This document shows, in pieces, positions 1-8,087 of a stretch of DNA of 45,075 bases. The stretch is from Alistipes sp. (lineage in GTDB: Bacteria > Bacteroidota > Bacteroidia > Bacteroidales > Rikenellaceae). Position numbers and translations under genes: made by a program. The number at the start of each line of letters is the position of its first letter. Position 1 is the stretch's first letter. Location: NCBI GenBank assembly GCA_017505725.1, contig JAFVOR010000096.1:1-45075 (forward strand), given 5' to 3'. The notes below the pieces were generated by a model that was not told where the DNA came from, did no database searches, and saw only the letters and a program-made list of their open reading frames with translations.

Positions 1-405
1 ACCGACCTGATTTGAAGATGGTAATGGATATGATGCACTCGGCAAAGCGAAAGATTAAGTATACAAGCGGAGTGATACTGCACTCGGATCAGGGGTGGCA
101 CTATCAGCATATGCAGTACCAACAGACGCTGAAAAAGTATGGCATAACGCAGAGTATGTCGAGAAAGGGAAACTGCTTGGATAATGCTGTGATGGAAAAC
201 TTTTTTGGCATTATGAAATCTGAATTGCTATATTTGCAGCAGTTTTCGGATATGGAAGTTTTCAAACAAGAGTTGCGAAAGTATATTAACTACTATAATA
301 ACGACCGTATTAAACTAAAATTAAACGGAAAGAGTCCGGTGCAATACCGAACTCTTTACCAGTAAATCTATTTAATAATCAGTCCAACTTTTTGGGGTCA
401 GTACA
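1..405 (+). mobile_element. IS3-family insertion sequence, right part
   Basis: The transposase C-terminus is followed by a terminal sequence at 381-405 that reads, on the minus strand, TGTACTGACCCCAAAAAG and then TTGGACT. This is the kind of TG...CA end seen in IS3/IS150-group elements, so the element's right boundary is placed at 405. The left end and first ORF lie outside the window. The target duplication cannot be checked without the left end. The element stops 37 bp before the stop codon of the convergent oxidoreductase gene, so it sits just beyond that gene's 3' end without breaking it. Confidence 0.85.
3..365 (+). CDS. IS3-family transposase OrfB, C-terminal fragment (cut by window edge)
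   Basis: This is the catalytic (rve/DDE) integrase domain of an IS3-group transposase. The frame is open to the first full codon at position 3, so the start lies upstream of the window; a TTG at 12 is not a credible start. The second catalytic Asp is in HSDQGWHYQ and the catalytic Glu in DNAVMENFFGIMKSE. The C-terminus with YYNNDRIKLKLNGKSPVQYR is typical of the family end. The fragment reads through to a TAA at 363-365 without frameshift, so the copy may be intact. In this family the full enzyme is usually made by programmed -1 frameshifting from an upstream OrfA, which is not visible here. Confidence 0.93.
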   Translation, partial: RPDLKMVMDMMHSAKRKIKYTSGVILHSDQGWHYQHMQYQQTLKKYGITQSMSRKGNCLDNAVMENFFGIMKSELLYLQQFSDMEVFKQELRKYINYYNNDRIKLKLNGKSPVQYRTLYQ

Positions 406-442
406 CATTTGCTCGGCATTTATCATTCTGTTTGTCGTTGGG

Positions 443-2389
443 TTATTTCACATCGAATGCGAAGATGTGAGCCTTGTCGGCACCCCAAATCTTGTCGACT
501 ACGATACGAACGCCATCGGTCTCGACTGCATCGAACGATACATTTACAAGGCGACGGAAGTTCTCGTCAACGGTTGCTACGGTCTTCCACTCGCCAGCCT
601 CAGGGTTCGCTGCATACTCCTTCTGCTGCTTCTTGTTGGCGGCAGGTACGCGCACCTGAACGTGGAACTTCTTGACCATCTCCTTTGGCATAGGTACGCG
701 GTCGGTGGTCTCCTCCAACTTACGCATACGCTTGCCACGCACCTTGAAGTCCGAATCGAAGATAAGGCGCACAGCCGAAGCCTTGATAGGCTTATCCCAG
801 GTGTAGGCGAGGTGAGTCTCACCAACTGCGGCATAGACACCATTGTCCTGACCTTCCCACTCGCGGTCGATGCCGTTACGCATAGGCTCGTTCTCGGCCA
901 ATGTCTTTGCTGAAGCGGTGAGTGGTGAAATCTTGCGCCAGCGATATGGCAACATACAGTCGTCGTCCTCGAGCTTATCCTGCAACTCCTTGATGTGGTT
1001 CTTGCGAAGCTCGGCAGGGGTGATGCCCTTGTCGATGATCATATCGGCAGCAGTACCCACAGCCTGACCCATAAGGGCGCAAGTTGCCATAACACGAACT
1101 GCCGAGAATGCCATATGCGAAGCCGAGATATCACGACCTGCGAACATAAGGTTTGGAACATTAACCGAGTAGAGGCAGTCGAAAGGAATACCATAGCCCT
1201 GTGGAATGTAGTACTCAATCGATGCCAAACCCTTGTTGTGGAAACCATTCGAGTCGTGGTTATCGAGGGTCCAACCTCCGTATGCCACTACATCCTCGAA
1301 GTGTCCACCCGAGAGAACATCCTGCTGGGTGAGGGTGTGAGGAGCGACATAGCGAATCGACTCACGCTTGCCAGGGATAGAGCCTGTCCATACCAGCTCG
1401 TAGTCGCGGCAACGACCATCCGGATGGTTCTTCATATACTCCCAAATACCGTAGCCAATCTTCTTGAGCTCGTACTGAATCTCGTTAGCATCAAAGATGG
1501 TGTCAAACTTGATACCTGAGCACTCAACCCACCAGAAGTTGTTGTCGTGTGCACGCCAGATAATCTTGTAGTTGAGCTTCTGGTTTGGAAGTGTCGACTT
1601 TGGAGTCTCGTAGTTGAAGTCGTCGTCGGTGAAGTGGTATGCCCACTCTGGAGCGTGGAATGGGTGGTGCTCCGAGGTCTTGCGCAACTGCAAGAGGATA
1701 GAGTTACCCATTGTGTGGTTGGTTGACTCCTCGTTGGTCACATACGACTCGTTATAGGTGCTCTTCGACTCGGTACCACGACGATACTCTGCTCCCGAAA
1801 GACGGAGGATACCATCACCGGTACAATCCAAGAAGAGCTTACCCTTGATGGTGTATTCGGTGTAATTGTTACTGTTCCAGCATTTTACCGCTGCTATCTC
1901 CTTGCCATTCATCACAACATCGCGTACCGATGTGTTGAGCAAAAGACGGATGTTCTTCTCCTCCACAACAGTCGAGTACATCACATCGTCCCACAATGGG
2001 TAACGCTGCAATGGGTTGTAGTAGAAGTTGCGGCACTGCATCTCCTCCATAATACCGGCCTCCTGGCACTGGTCCTCGCGAACACCCACGATACCCATAC
2101 GCATCTCGCTCGAGGTGTTACCACCGAGCATTGGTCGGTCCTGAATGAGGATAACCTGCGAGCCGTGACGAGCTGCAGCAACTGCTGCGCAGAGTCCCGA
2201 AAGACCACCACCGCATACTACGATTGGTGCATCCATCTCTACTTGGCGGATAACTTGGTCATTCTTGTTTGTCTGGAATGCCGAGCCCTGCTTCTCGCGC
2301 ATAAGCTCTACACCTGTAATCTGAGCCGACGCGGTTGTCGAGACAAGCATAGCTACGAATATCGACAAAACTGAAAAGAGTTTTTTCAT
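443..2389 (-). CDS. Secreted FAD-dependent oxidoreductase, copy 1
   Basis: A 648-residue protein with a Sec signal peptide (residues 1-22, ending TTASA). A Rossmann dinucleotide-binding motif follows (VVCGGGLSGLCAAVAAARHG from about residue 57), then MLGGNTSSEMRMG, fitting the FAD_oxidored family. DCTGDGILRLSGAEYRRG is the usual second conserved block. The last 150 residues look like a beta-sandwich of the F5/8C or galactose-binding type, with strands such as VRLIFDSDF and VRIVVDKIWG; that is an inference from pattern. The substrate is unknown. It lies 42 bp downstream of a close paralog and appears to be the last gene of a glyA-led run. Relative to the paralog it has a Lys/Gln-rich insertion of about 14 residues near residue 600. 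An electron-transfer role in the periplasm is plausible but unproven. Confidence 0.85.
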   Translation of the reverse strand: MKKLFSVLSIFVAMLVSTTASAQITGVELMREKQGSAFQTNKNDQVIRQVEMDAPIVVCGGGLSGLCAAVAAARHGSQVILIQDRPMLGGNTSSEMRMGIVGVREDQCQEAGIMEEMQCRNFYYNPLQRYPLWDDVMYSTVVEEKNIRLLLNTSVRDVVMNGKEIAAVKCWNSNNYTEYTIKGKLFLDCTGDGILRLSGAEYRRGTESKSTYNESYVTNEESTNHTMGNSILLQLRKTSEHHPFHAPEWAYHFTDDDFNYETPKSTLPNQKLNYKIIWRAHDNNFWWVECSGIKFDTIFDANEIQYELKKIGYGIWEYMKNHPDGRCRDYELVWTGSIPGKRESIRYVAPHTLTQQDVLSGGHFEDVVAYGGWTLDNHDSNGFHNKGLASIEYYIPQGYGIPFDCLYSVNVPNLMFAGRDISASHMAFSAVRVMATCALMGQAVGTAADMIIDKGITPAELRKNHIKELQDKLEDDDCMLPYRWRKISPLTASAKTLAENEPMRNGIDREWEGQDNGVYAAVGETHLAYTWDKPIKASAVRLIFDSDFKVRGKRMRKLEETTDRVPMPKEMVKKFHVQVRVPAANKKQQKEYAANPEAGEWKTVATVDENFRRLVNVSFDAVETDGVRIVVDKIWGADKAHIFAFDVK

Positions 2390-2431
2390 AATTTTTTTGT
2401 TTAAAGTGTATATGTATTAAAAGTTGATTTC

Positions 2432-4336
2432 CTACTTAACATCGAATGCGAAGATGTGAGCCTTCTCTGCACCCCAAGTTTTATCAACAACAATACGTAC
2501 AGCGTCGGTCTTAACAGCATCGAAATCCAACTTAACCAAACGACGATAGTTCTCCTTTACAGTCGCAACGGTCTTCCACTCGTTTGTACCCGGTATGCGT
2601 ACCTCGACGTGGAAATCTTTCGCCATCTCGGTAGGCATCTTTGCTCGTTCGGTAGTCTCCTCCAACTTACGCATACGCTTGCCACGAACCTTCAAATCCG
2701 AGTCGAAGATGAAACGAACGCCCGAAGCGGTGATTGGCTTATCCCAAGTATATGCGAGGTGAGTCTCGCCAACACCTGCGTAAACGCCGTTATCCTCGCC
2801 ATTCCACTCGCGGTCGATACCGTTACGCATAGGCTCGTTCTTTGCGAGAGTCTTTGCGGCAGCAGTGAGAGGGTATATTTTGCGCCAACGATATGGCAGC
2901 ATACAGTCGTCATCCTCCAACTTATCCTGCAACTCCTTGATGTGGTTCTTGCGAAGCTCGGCAGGGGTGATGCCCTTGTCAATAATCATATCGGCAGCAG
3001 TTCCGACGGCCTGGCCGATAAGTGCGCACGTTGCCATTACGCGAGTGGCCGAGAATGCCATATGCGAGGTCGAGATATCGCGACCTGCAAACATCAAGTT
3101 TGGAACATTTACTGAATAGAGGCAGTCAAACGGGATTCCGTAGCCTTGTTTTACGGCGTAGTCATACCCCGCAGGACCTCTGTTGAAGAATCCGTTAGGG
3201 TTGTGGTCATCAAGTCCCCAACCTCCGTATGCAACATTGTCCTCGAAGTGACCACCCGAGAGAATATCTTGCTCGGTGAGGGTGTGAGGTGCAACATAAC
3301 GAGTAGATTCACGCTTGCCCGGGATAGAACCAACCCATACCAAATCGAAATCACGAGCCACGCCGTTTGAGTGGTTTTTGAGATACTCCCATACGCCGTA
3401 TGCAATCTTCTTCAACTCGAACTGAATCTCGTTTGCGTCGAAGATAGTGTCGTAGCCCTTGCCCGAACACTCAATCCACCAGAAATTATTGTCGTGTACC
3501 TGATGGAGATATTTGTAGTGAATCTTTACTCCCGGAATTGTCGATTTCGGAGTGTCGTAGTTGAAATCTTCGTCTGTGAAGTGATAAGCCCAATCGGGGG
3601 CCTTAAATGGGTGATGCTCTGTTGTTCTGCGCAACTGCATTAAAATAGAGTTACCCATTGTTGTATTGTTTGCAACTTCATTTGAAAGATACTTCTCATT
3701 GTATGTTCCCTTAGCCTCGGTACCACGACGATACTCCGCTCCTGAGATTCGAAGAATGCCATCGCCTGTACAATCTACAAATAACTTTCCCTTGATGGTG
3801 TACTCGGTGTAATTGTTGCTGTTCCAGCACTTTACAGCAGTAATTTCCTTACCGTTCATCACTACATCGCGTACCGAAGTGTTGAGTAAAAGTTTGATAT
3901 TTTTCTCCTCGACAACGGTAGAATACATAACATCGTCCCAAAGTGTGTAGCGTTGCAATGGGTTGTAGTAGAAGTTGCGGCATTGCATCTCCTCTAAAAT
4001 ACCGGCCTCTTGATATTGGTCCTCTCGCGTGCCGACGATACCCATACGCATCTCACTCGAAGCGTTACCACCAAGCATCGGACGGTCCTGAATAAGGATT
4101 ACCTGCGAACCGTGACGAGCAGCCGACACCGCAGTACAGATGCCTGCAAGACCTCCACCACAAACTACAACTTGCGACTCTATATCGACATAGCGAATTG
4201 GTTGGTCATTCTTGTTTGTTTGAAATTCAGAGCCTTGTTGCTTGCGAGCCAACTCTACACCTGTAATCTGTGCAGATGCAGTTGTCGAGACAAGCATCGC
4301 TACCGCCATCGACAAAATCGAAAATATCTTCTTCAT
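2432..4336 (-). CDS. Secreted FAD-dependent oxidoreductase, copy 2
   Basis: A 634-residue paralog of the neighbouring gene, about four fifths identical by eye, with the same order: signal peptide (1-22), GGGLAG FAD-binding loop at residues 60-65, a GGNASSEMRMG block, DCTGDGILRISGAEYRRG, and a C-terminal beta-sandwich-like region. I chose the ATG at 4334-4336. The frame runs open for 12 more codons to 4372, but that would overlap glyA and bury the signal peptide, whereas MKKIFSILSM... is a clean Sec leader. The gap to glyA is 25 bp, so co-transcription from glyA is likely. Tandem duplication followed by divergence explains the pair. Substrate and electron acceptor cannot be read from sequence. 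Confidence 0.85.
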   Translation of the reverse strand: MKKIFSILSMAVAMLVSTTASAQITGVELARKQQGSEFQTNKNDQPIRYVDIESQVVVCGGGLAGICTAVSAARHGSQVILIQDRPMLGGNASSEMRMGIVGTREDQYQEAGILEEMQCRNFYYNPLQRYTLWDDVMYSTVVEEKNIKLLLNTSVRDVVMNGKEITAVKCWNSNNYTEYTIKGKLFVDCTGDGILRISGAEYRRGTEAKGTYNEKYLSNEVANNTTMGNSILMQLRRTTEHHPFKAPDWAYHFTDEDFNYDTPKSTIPGVKIHYKYLHQVHDNNFWWIECSGKGYDTIFDANEIQFELKKIAYGVWEYLKNHSNGVARDFDLVWVGSIPGKRESTRYVAPHTLTEQDILSGGHFEDNVAYGGWGLDDHNPNGFFNRGPAGYDYAVKQGYGIPFDCLYSVNVPNLMFAGRDISTSHMAFSATRVMATCALIGQAVGTAADMIIDKGITPAELRKNHIKELQDKLEDDDCMLPYRWRKIYPLTAAAKTLAKNEPMRNGIDREWNGEDNGVYAGVGETHLAYTWDKPITASGVRFIFDSDLKVRGKRMRKLEETTERAKMPTEMAKDFHVEVRIPGTNEWKTVATVKENYRRLVKLDFDAVKTDAVRIVVDKTWGAEKAHIFAFDVK

Positions 4337-4361
4337 ATATATTCTCTGTTTTGTAGTTTTT

Positions 4362-5642
4362 TTACCACGCAAAGAGAGGGTAGCTCTCCATCAGAGCGTT
4401 GACATCCTTGCGTACTGCTGCGATGTTCTCCTCGTTCTCGGGATCGCACAAAACTCGGTCGATGAGCTCTGCGATATACTCCATCTTATCCTCCTTCAAA
4501 CCACGAGTGGTGATGGCCGGAGTTCCGAAACGCAAGCCCGAAGTCTGGAATGGCGAGCGCGAGTCGAATGGCACCATATTCTTGTTGGTGGTTATGTCTG
4601 CTGCAACGAGGGCCTTCTCGGCAACCTTACCTGTCAACTCAGGGAACTTGGTGCGAAGGTCCACAAGGATGAGGTGGTTATCTGTGCCGCCCGATACGAT
4701 GTTGTAGCCGCGCGAGAGAAGTGCTGCTGCGAGTGCCTGCGAGTTGCGTACCACCTGCTGCTGATACTCCTTGTACTCTGGAGTGAGAGCCTCACCGAAG
4801 GCTACAGCCTTGGCTGCGATAACGTGCTCGAGTGGACCTCCCTGAATACCTGGGAATACTGCCGAGTTGAGAATCTGCGACATCTTCTTCACCACACCCT
4901 TTGGAGTGGTCAAGCCCCACGGATTGTCGAAATCCTTGCCGAGCAAGATGATACCACCACGAGGACCACGCAATGTCTTGTGAGTGGTTGAGGTTACGAT
5001 GTGGGCATACTTTACAGGGTTCTCCAACACGCCTGCCGCAATCAAACCTGCGGTGTGTGCCATATCAATCATAAGCAATGCGCCAACCTTGTCGGCAATC
5101 TCGCGCATACGCTTGTAGTCCCACTCACGCGAATAGGCCGAAGCACCACCCACGATAAGCTTTGGCTTGTGCTCCATCGCCTTGCGCTCCATCTCGTCGT
5201 AGTCTACACGACCATCCTCCTCGCGTACCGAGTAGTCTACTGCGTTGAAGTACATACCCGACATATTCACTGCCGATCCGTGCGAGAGGTGACCTCCGTG
5301 CGAGAGATTCAAACCGAGGAAGGTGTCGCCTGGCTTGAGTACTGCGAAGAATACCGCCATATTTGCCTGTGCGCCCGAGTGTGGCTGAACATTGGCATAC
5401 TCTGCGCCATAGAGCTGGCAAAGACGCTCGATGGCAAGACTCTCCACCTTGTCTACAACCTCGCAACCTCCGTAGTAACGAGCTGCTGGGTAGCCCTCGG
5501 CATACTTGTTGGTCAAAACCGAACCCATTGCGTTCATCACTTGCTCGCTAACAAAGTTCTCCGAAGCGATGAGCTCGATGCCTCGCATCTGACGGCTGCG
5601 CTCCTCGGAGATAAGGTCGAAAATCTGATTGTCCTTTCTCAT
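4362..5642 (-). CDS. glyA: Serine hydroxymethyltransferase
   Basis: A cytosolic PLP enzyme that interconverts serine plus tetrahydrofolate and glycine plus methylene-tetrahydrofolate, the main source of one-carbon units. The 426-residue length is normal for the family. Family hallmarks are clear: [13 protein letters not shown] near the N-terminus, [17 protein letters not shown], the glycine/His-rich [10 protein letters not shown], the Asp-His pair in [12 protein letters not shown], and the PLP-binding lysine in [13 protein letters not shown] (Lys222). The ATG at 5642 is the first credible start. It is divergent from fabG across a 137-bp region that contains a perfect 7-bp inverted repeat. Two secreted oxidoreductase genes follow closely on the same strand. 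Confidence 0.97.
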   Translation of the reverse strand: MRKDNQIFDLISEERSRQMRGIELIASENFVSEQVMNAMGSVLTNKYAEGYPAARYYGGCEVVDKVESLAIERLCQLYGAEYANVQPHSGAQANMAVFFAVLKPGDTFLGLNLSHGGHLSHGSAVNMSGMYFNAVDYSVREEDGRVDYDEMERKAMEHKPKLIVGGASAYSREWDYKRMREIADKVGALLMIDMAHTAGLIAAGVLENPVKYAHIVTSTTHKTLRGPRGGIILLGKDFDNPWGLTTPKGVVKKMSQILNSAVFPGIQGGPLEHVIAAKAVAFGEALTPEYKEYQQQVVRNSQALAAALLSRGYNIVSGGTDNHLILVDLRTKFPELTGKVAEKALVAADITTNKNMVPFDSRSPFQTSGLRFGTPAITTRGLKEDKMEYIAELIDRVLCDPENEENIAAVRKDVNALMESYPLFAW

Positions 5643-5703
5643 TTTAGTAACTATTTTGTTTGTGTTTTTATTCGTGTTTTATAGCTGCCAATGTTGTTGA
5701 AAC

Positions 5704-5720
5704 ATTTCGCTGTGCGAAAT
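5704..5720. promoter_or_regulatory. Perfect inverted repeat in the glyA/fabG divergent region, possible operator
   Basis: ATTTCGC-TGT-GCGAAAT is a 7-bp perfect dyad with a 3-base spacer. It lies 61 bp upstream of the glyA start and 59 bp upstream of the fabG start, and just upstream of the fabG -7 box. There is no T-run after it, so it is not a terminator. A binding site for a dimeric regulator is an inference from position and symmetry. Confidence 0.4.
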
Positions 5721-5745
5721 TACTACATTTTTCAGAAATAATCAC

Positions 5746-5753
5746 TATATTTG
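5746..5753 (+). promoter_or_regulatory. Putative fabG promoter, Bacteroidetes -7 box
   Basis: TATATTTG matches the Bacteroidetes -7 consensus TAnnTTTG and ends 26 bp before the fabG ATG. The same octamer precedes plsY and yitT in this window. A TTTG at -33 is not evident, so only half of the promoter is supported. Confidence 0.5.
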
Positions 5754-5779
5754 TCCTAAACTTATAAACATTTTACACA

Positions 5780-6523
5780 ATGAAACTACTTGAAGGAAAA
5801 GTTGCACTCGTTACAGGTGCAACCCGTGGAATAGGTCGCGCCATAGCTTTGCGCTTTGCCGAGCAGGGCGCAAATGTCGCTTTTACATACCTCTCCTCTG
5901 TTGCTGCTGCCGAGTCGCTCGTAGCCGAAATCGAGGCTTTAGGCGTGCGTGCAGTGGGTTTTGCATCGAATGCAGCCGATTTTGCCGATGCGCACAAAGT
6001 GGTCGAGCAGACCATTGCCGAGTTTGGTGTGCTTGATATTTTGGTGAATAATGCTGGTCAGACCAAGGATACACTTATGCTCCGTATGAGCGAGGAGCAG
6101 TGGGACTCGATTATCGACACCAACCTCAAGTCGGCATTCAACTTTACCCACGCGGTAGTTCCTGCTATGATTCGTCGTCGCTCGGGTGTGATTATCAATA
6201 TGTCGTCAGTGGTGGGCACAAATGGAAATGCGGGGCAGTGTAACTATGCCGCTTCGAAGGCGGGTTTGATTGGACTCACTCAATCGATTGCCAAGGAGGT
6301 CGGCTCGCGCAATGTGCGTGTCAATGCCATCGCTCCGGGCTTTATAACCACCGATATGACCGACAAACTGAACGATGCCACCAAACAGGCTATCATCTCC
6401 TCGGTCTCACTTGGCCGTATGGGTGCAGCCGACGAGATTGCCAATGTGGCGCTCTTCCTCGCAAGCGATATGTCCTCCTACATTACGGGAGAGGTAATCA
6501 AAGTAACAGGAGGTATGCGATAG
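5780..6523 (+). CDS. fabG: 3-oxoacyl-[acyl-carrier-protein] reductase
   Basis: A 247-residue short-chain dehydrogenase that reduces 3-oxoacyl-ACP with NADPH in fatty acid elongation. The cofactor loop TGATRGIGRAIA is at residues 12-23, NNAG at 90-93, and the catalytic triad is Ser143, Tyr156 and Lys160 in MSSVVGTNGNAGQCNYAASK. The segment VRVNAIAPGFITTDMTDKL and the end SSYITGEVIKVTGGMR are typical of FabG rather than of other SDRs. It stands alone on the plus strand between a probable promoter and a strong terminator. A paralogous SDR function cannot be excluded, but the match across the whole length is good. Confidence 0.92.
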   Translation: MKLLEGKVALVTGATRGIGRAIALRFAEQGANVAFTYLSSVAAAESLVAEIEALGVRAVGFASNAADFADAHKVVEQTIAEFGVLDILVNNAGQTKDTLMLRMSEEQWDSIIDTNLKSAFNFTHAVVPAMIRRRSGVIINMSSVVGTNGNAGQCNYAASKAGLIGLTQSIAKEVGSRNVRVNAIAPGFITTDMTDKLNDATKQAIISSVSLGRMGAADEIANVALFLASDMSSYITGEVIKVTGGMR

Positions 6524-6542
6524 AAGGTGAGATTCCAATATG

Positions 6543-6581
6543 AAATAATCCCAAGAGTCCGAATGGCTCTTGGGATTATTT
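6543..6581. terminator. Bidirectional intrinsic terminator (fabG and GH genes)
   Basis: A 15-bp stem (6543-6557 with 6567-6581) around the loop TCCGAATGG, followed by TTATTT on the plus strand and by A/T-rich sequence on the minus strand. It lies 20 bp after fabG and 43 bp beyond the stop of the convergent glycosidase gene, so it can serve both. Confidence 0.85.
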
Positions 6582-6623
6582 TATTTGTATGCAATTATGG
6601 TGTTACCTGCTTTGATAATTAGT

Positions 6624-8060
6624 CTATTTTAAGGGCAATATATCTACGAGCGACTTGTCGCAGATGACCATAGGCGAGTCATAGTAAGGTACGCTCTTGA
6701 ACTTGAAGTTCTCACCGAACTTGCGGTGTGGAAGGTCGTAGACAACACCTGTTAACAGGTCGATGCATACAGGCTCCTTGCAGTTGAAATTCTTGATAGA
6801 AATCTCTGCATATCCGTTGCACAAGGTGTAGTAGGGGATATTTCCGCCCTGCCATACAACAAGCGAGTGCAACGCGGTCTCATCATCTTCGAAGAGGTAG
6901 TGCACCACCTTCGACTCGGCATTGTAGATAGGTGCAGAGATCTCGATGCCCGCACTCTTGCACACCTTGTTGAGGTTGTCGAATACTGAAACAAAGTTGC
7001 GAATTGCAGAGTATGCCATCTTAGGTCTTCTCACCTTGTTGTCATTGCTGGTTGCAAGAATACCCTTGAGGTTCTTAATCTTGATAGCGTCATTGCCACC
7101 ATAGTTCATATCGGCAATCGAGAATATGCTTGTACGAACACCATTTCCGTGGTCGTTCATCATCTTGCGGATATCCCACTTCGCTTGTGTCTGCTCGTTC
7201 CAATCGCACTCGGAGAGCGCGCCGCCCATATAGCCAACCGAAGGGGCTCCACACTCGCCCTGCCAAATAGCAACATTGTAGTCGTGGCGCTTGAGAATTG
7301 CACGCAACGAATCGCCATCGGTGAAGTAGCTCTCCTCTGGGATATACTGATAACCGTGATAGGTAATCCAATCGATGAGGTGCTCCTCGTTGTTAGCCTT
7401 CAATTTCTTTGTCAAGTCGGCAATAATAGCCTCGTTAGATGCCACACGGCGAGGTCCCGCCAAACCAAATGCAGCAATCTTTGCCTCAGGGTCAACCTCC
7501 TTGATGATTCGAGCCGAAGCAATTGTCAAATCGACAATTTCGGAGGCGATTCCGCCGCCCTTGCGAACAACATTGTCAGGCTCGTTCCATATCTCCCATT
7601 GATGAACTTTGCCCTTATAACGCTCGGCGCTAGCTCTAGTCCAACGCAACCAAGCAGCAACCGCCTCTTTTGAACGAGGCCAGCCACCTTTTAGAAATAT
7701 TGTTCCGCCACCAGGGTAGATAGGGTTGCCATAGGAGAGCTCCAGCCAAGGCTCCAAACCACGAGATACGGCATCATTAATAATAGCATCGAGCCAAGCA
7801 AAATCGTAGACACCCTTCACCTTCTCGGTCTTTGCCCAGCCCGCCTGCAAGCGGATATAGCGCATTCCAAGTGGCTCGAGATACTCTTTGTATTTGTGGT
7901 AATCGGCATAGTCGCGGTCGAGGGTTTCACAACCGATTGCCAGATCGTTATGTACCTCCGAGAGCGACTTCTGACGCAATGCTCCAATCTGCTTTGGAAG
8001 ATTGTCCGAGCAGGATACGAATGTGGTAATTACCACCAAACAAACCATTAATTTTTTCAT
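6624..8060 (-). CDS. Clan GH-A glycoside hydrolase lipoprotein (GH39-like)
   Basis: A 478-residue lipoprotein with a lipobox ending in Cys17 (FVSC), so it is probably anchored in a membrane facing the periplasm or outside. A TIM-barrel of the retaining clan GH-A is suggested by MRYIRLQAGW, WLELSYGNP and the acid/base motif WEIWNEPDN (Glu160). A candidate nucleophile is in VAIWQGECGAPS (Glu269). The spacing and the N-E-P motif resemble GH39, but subfamily and substrate are uncertain; GH5 or an unassigned clan A family is possible. The last ~100 residues look like a small beta domain. It follows the GH3 gene by 27 bp and is the last gene before a bidirectional terminator, so the two enzymes probably act on the same glycan. 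Confidence 0.75.
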   Translation of the reverse strand: MKKLMVCLVVITTFVSCSDNLPKQIGALRQKSLSEVHNDLAIGCETLDRDYADYHKYKEYLEPLGMRYIRLQAGWAKTEKVKGVYDFAWLDAIINDAVSRGLEPWLELSYGNPIYPGGGTIFLKGGWPRSKEAVAAWLRWTRASAERYKGKVHQWEIWNEPDNVVRKGGGIASEIVDLTIASARIIKEVDPEAKIAAFGLAGPRRVASNEAIIADLTKKLKANNEEHLIDWITYHGYQYIPEESYFTDGDSLRAILKRHDYNVAIWQGECGAPSVGYMGGALSECDWNEQTQAKWDIRKMMNDHGNGVRTSIFSIADMNYGGNDAIKIKNLKGILATSNDNKVRRPKMAYSAIRNFVSVFDNLNKVCKSAGIEISAPIYNAESKVVHYLFEDDETALHSLVVWQGGNIPYYTLCNGYAEISIKNFNCKEPVCIDLLTGVVYDLPHRKFGENFKFKSVPYYDSPMVICDKSLVDILPLK

Positions 8061-8087
8061 AATTGTTTGTGTTAGCGTTGCTTGTGC

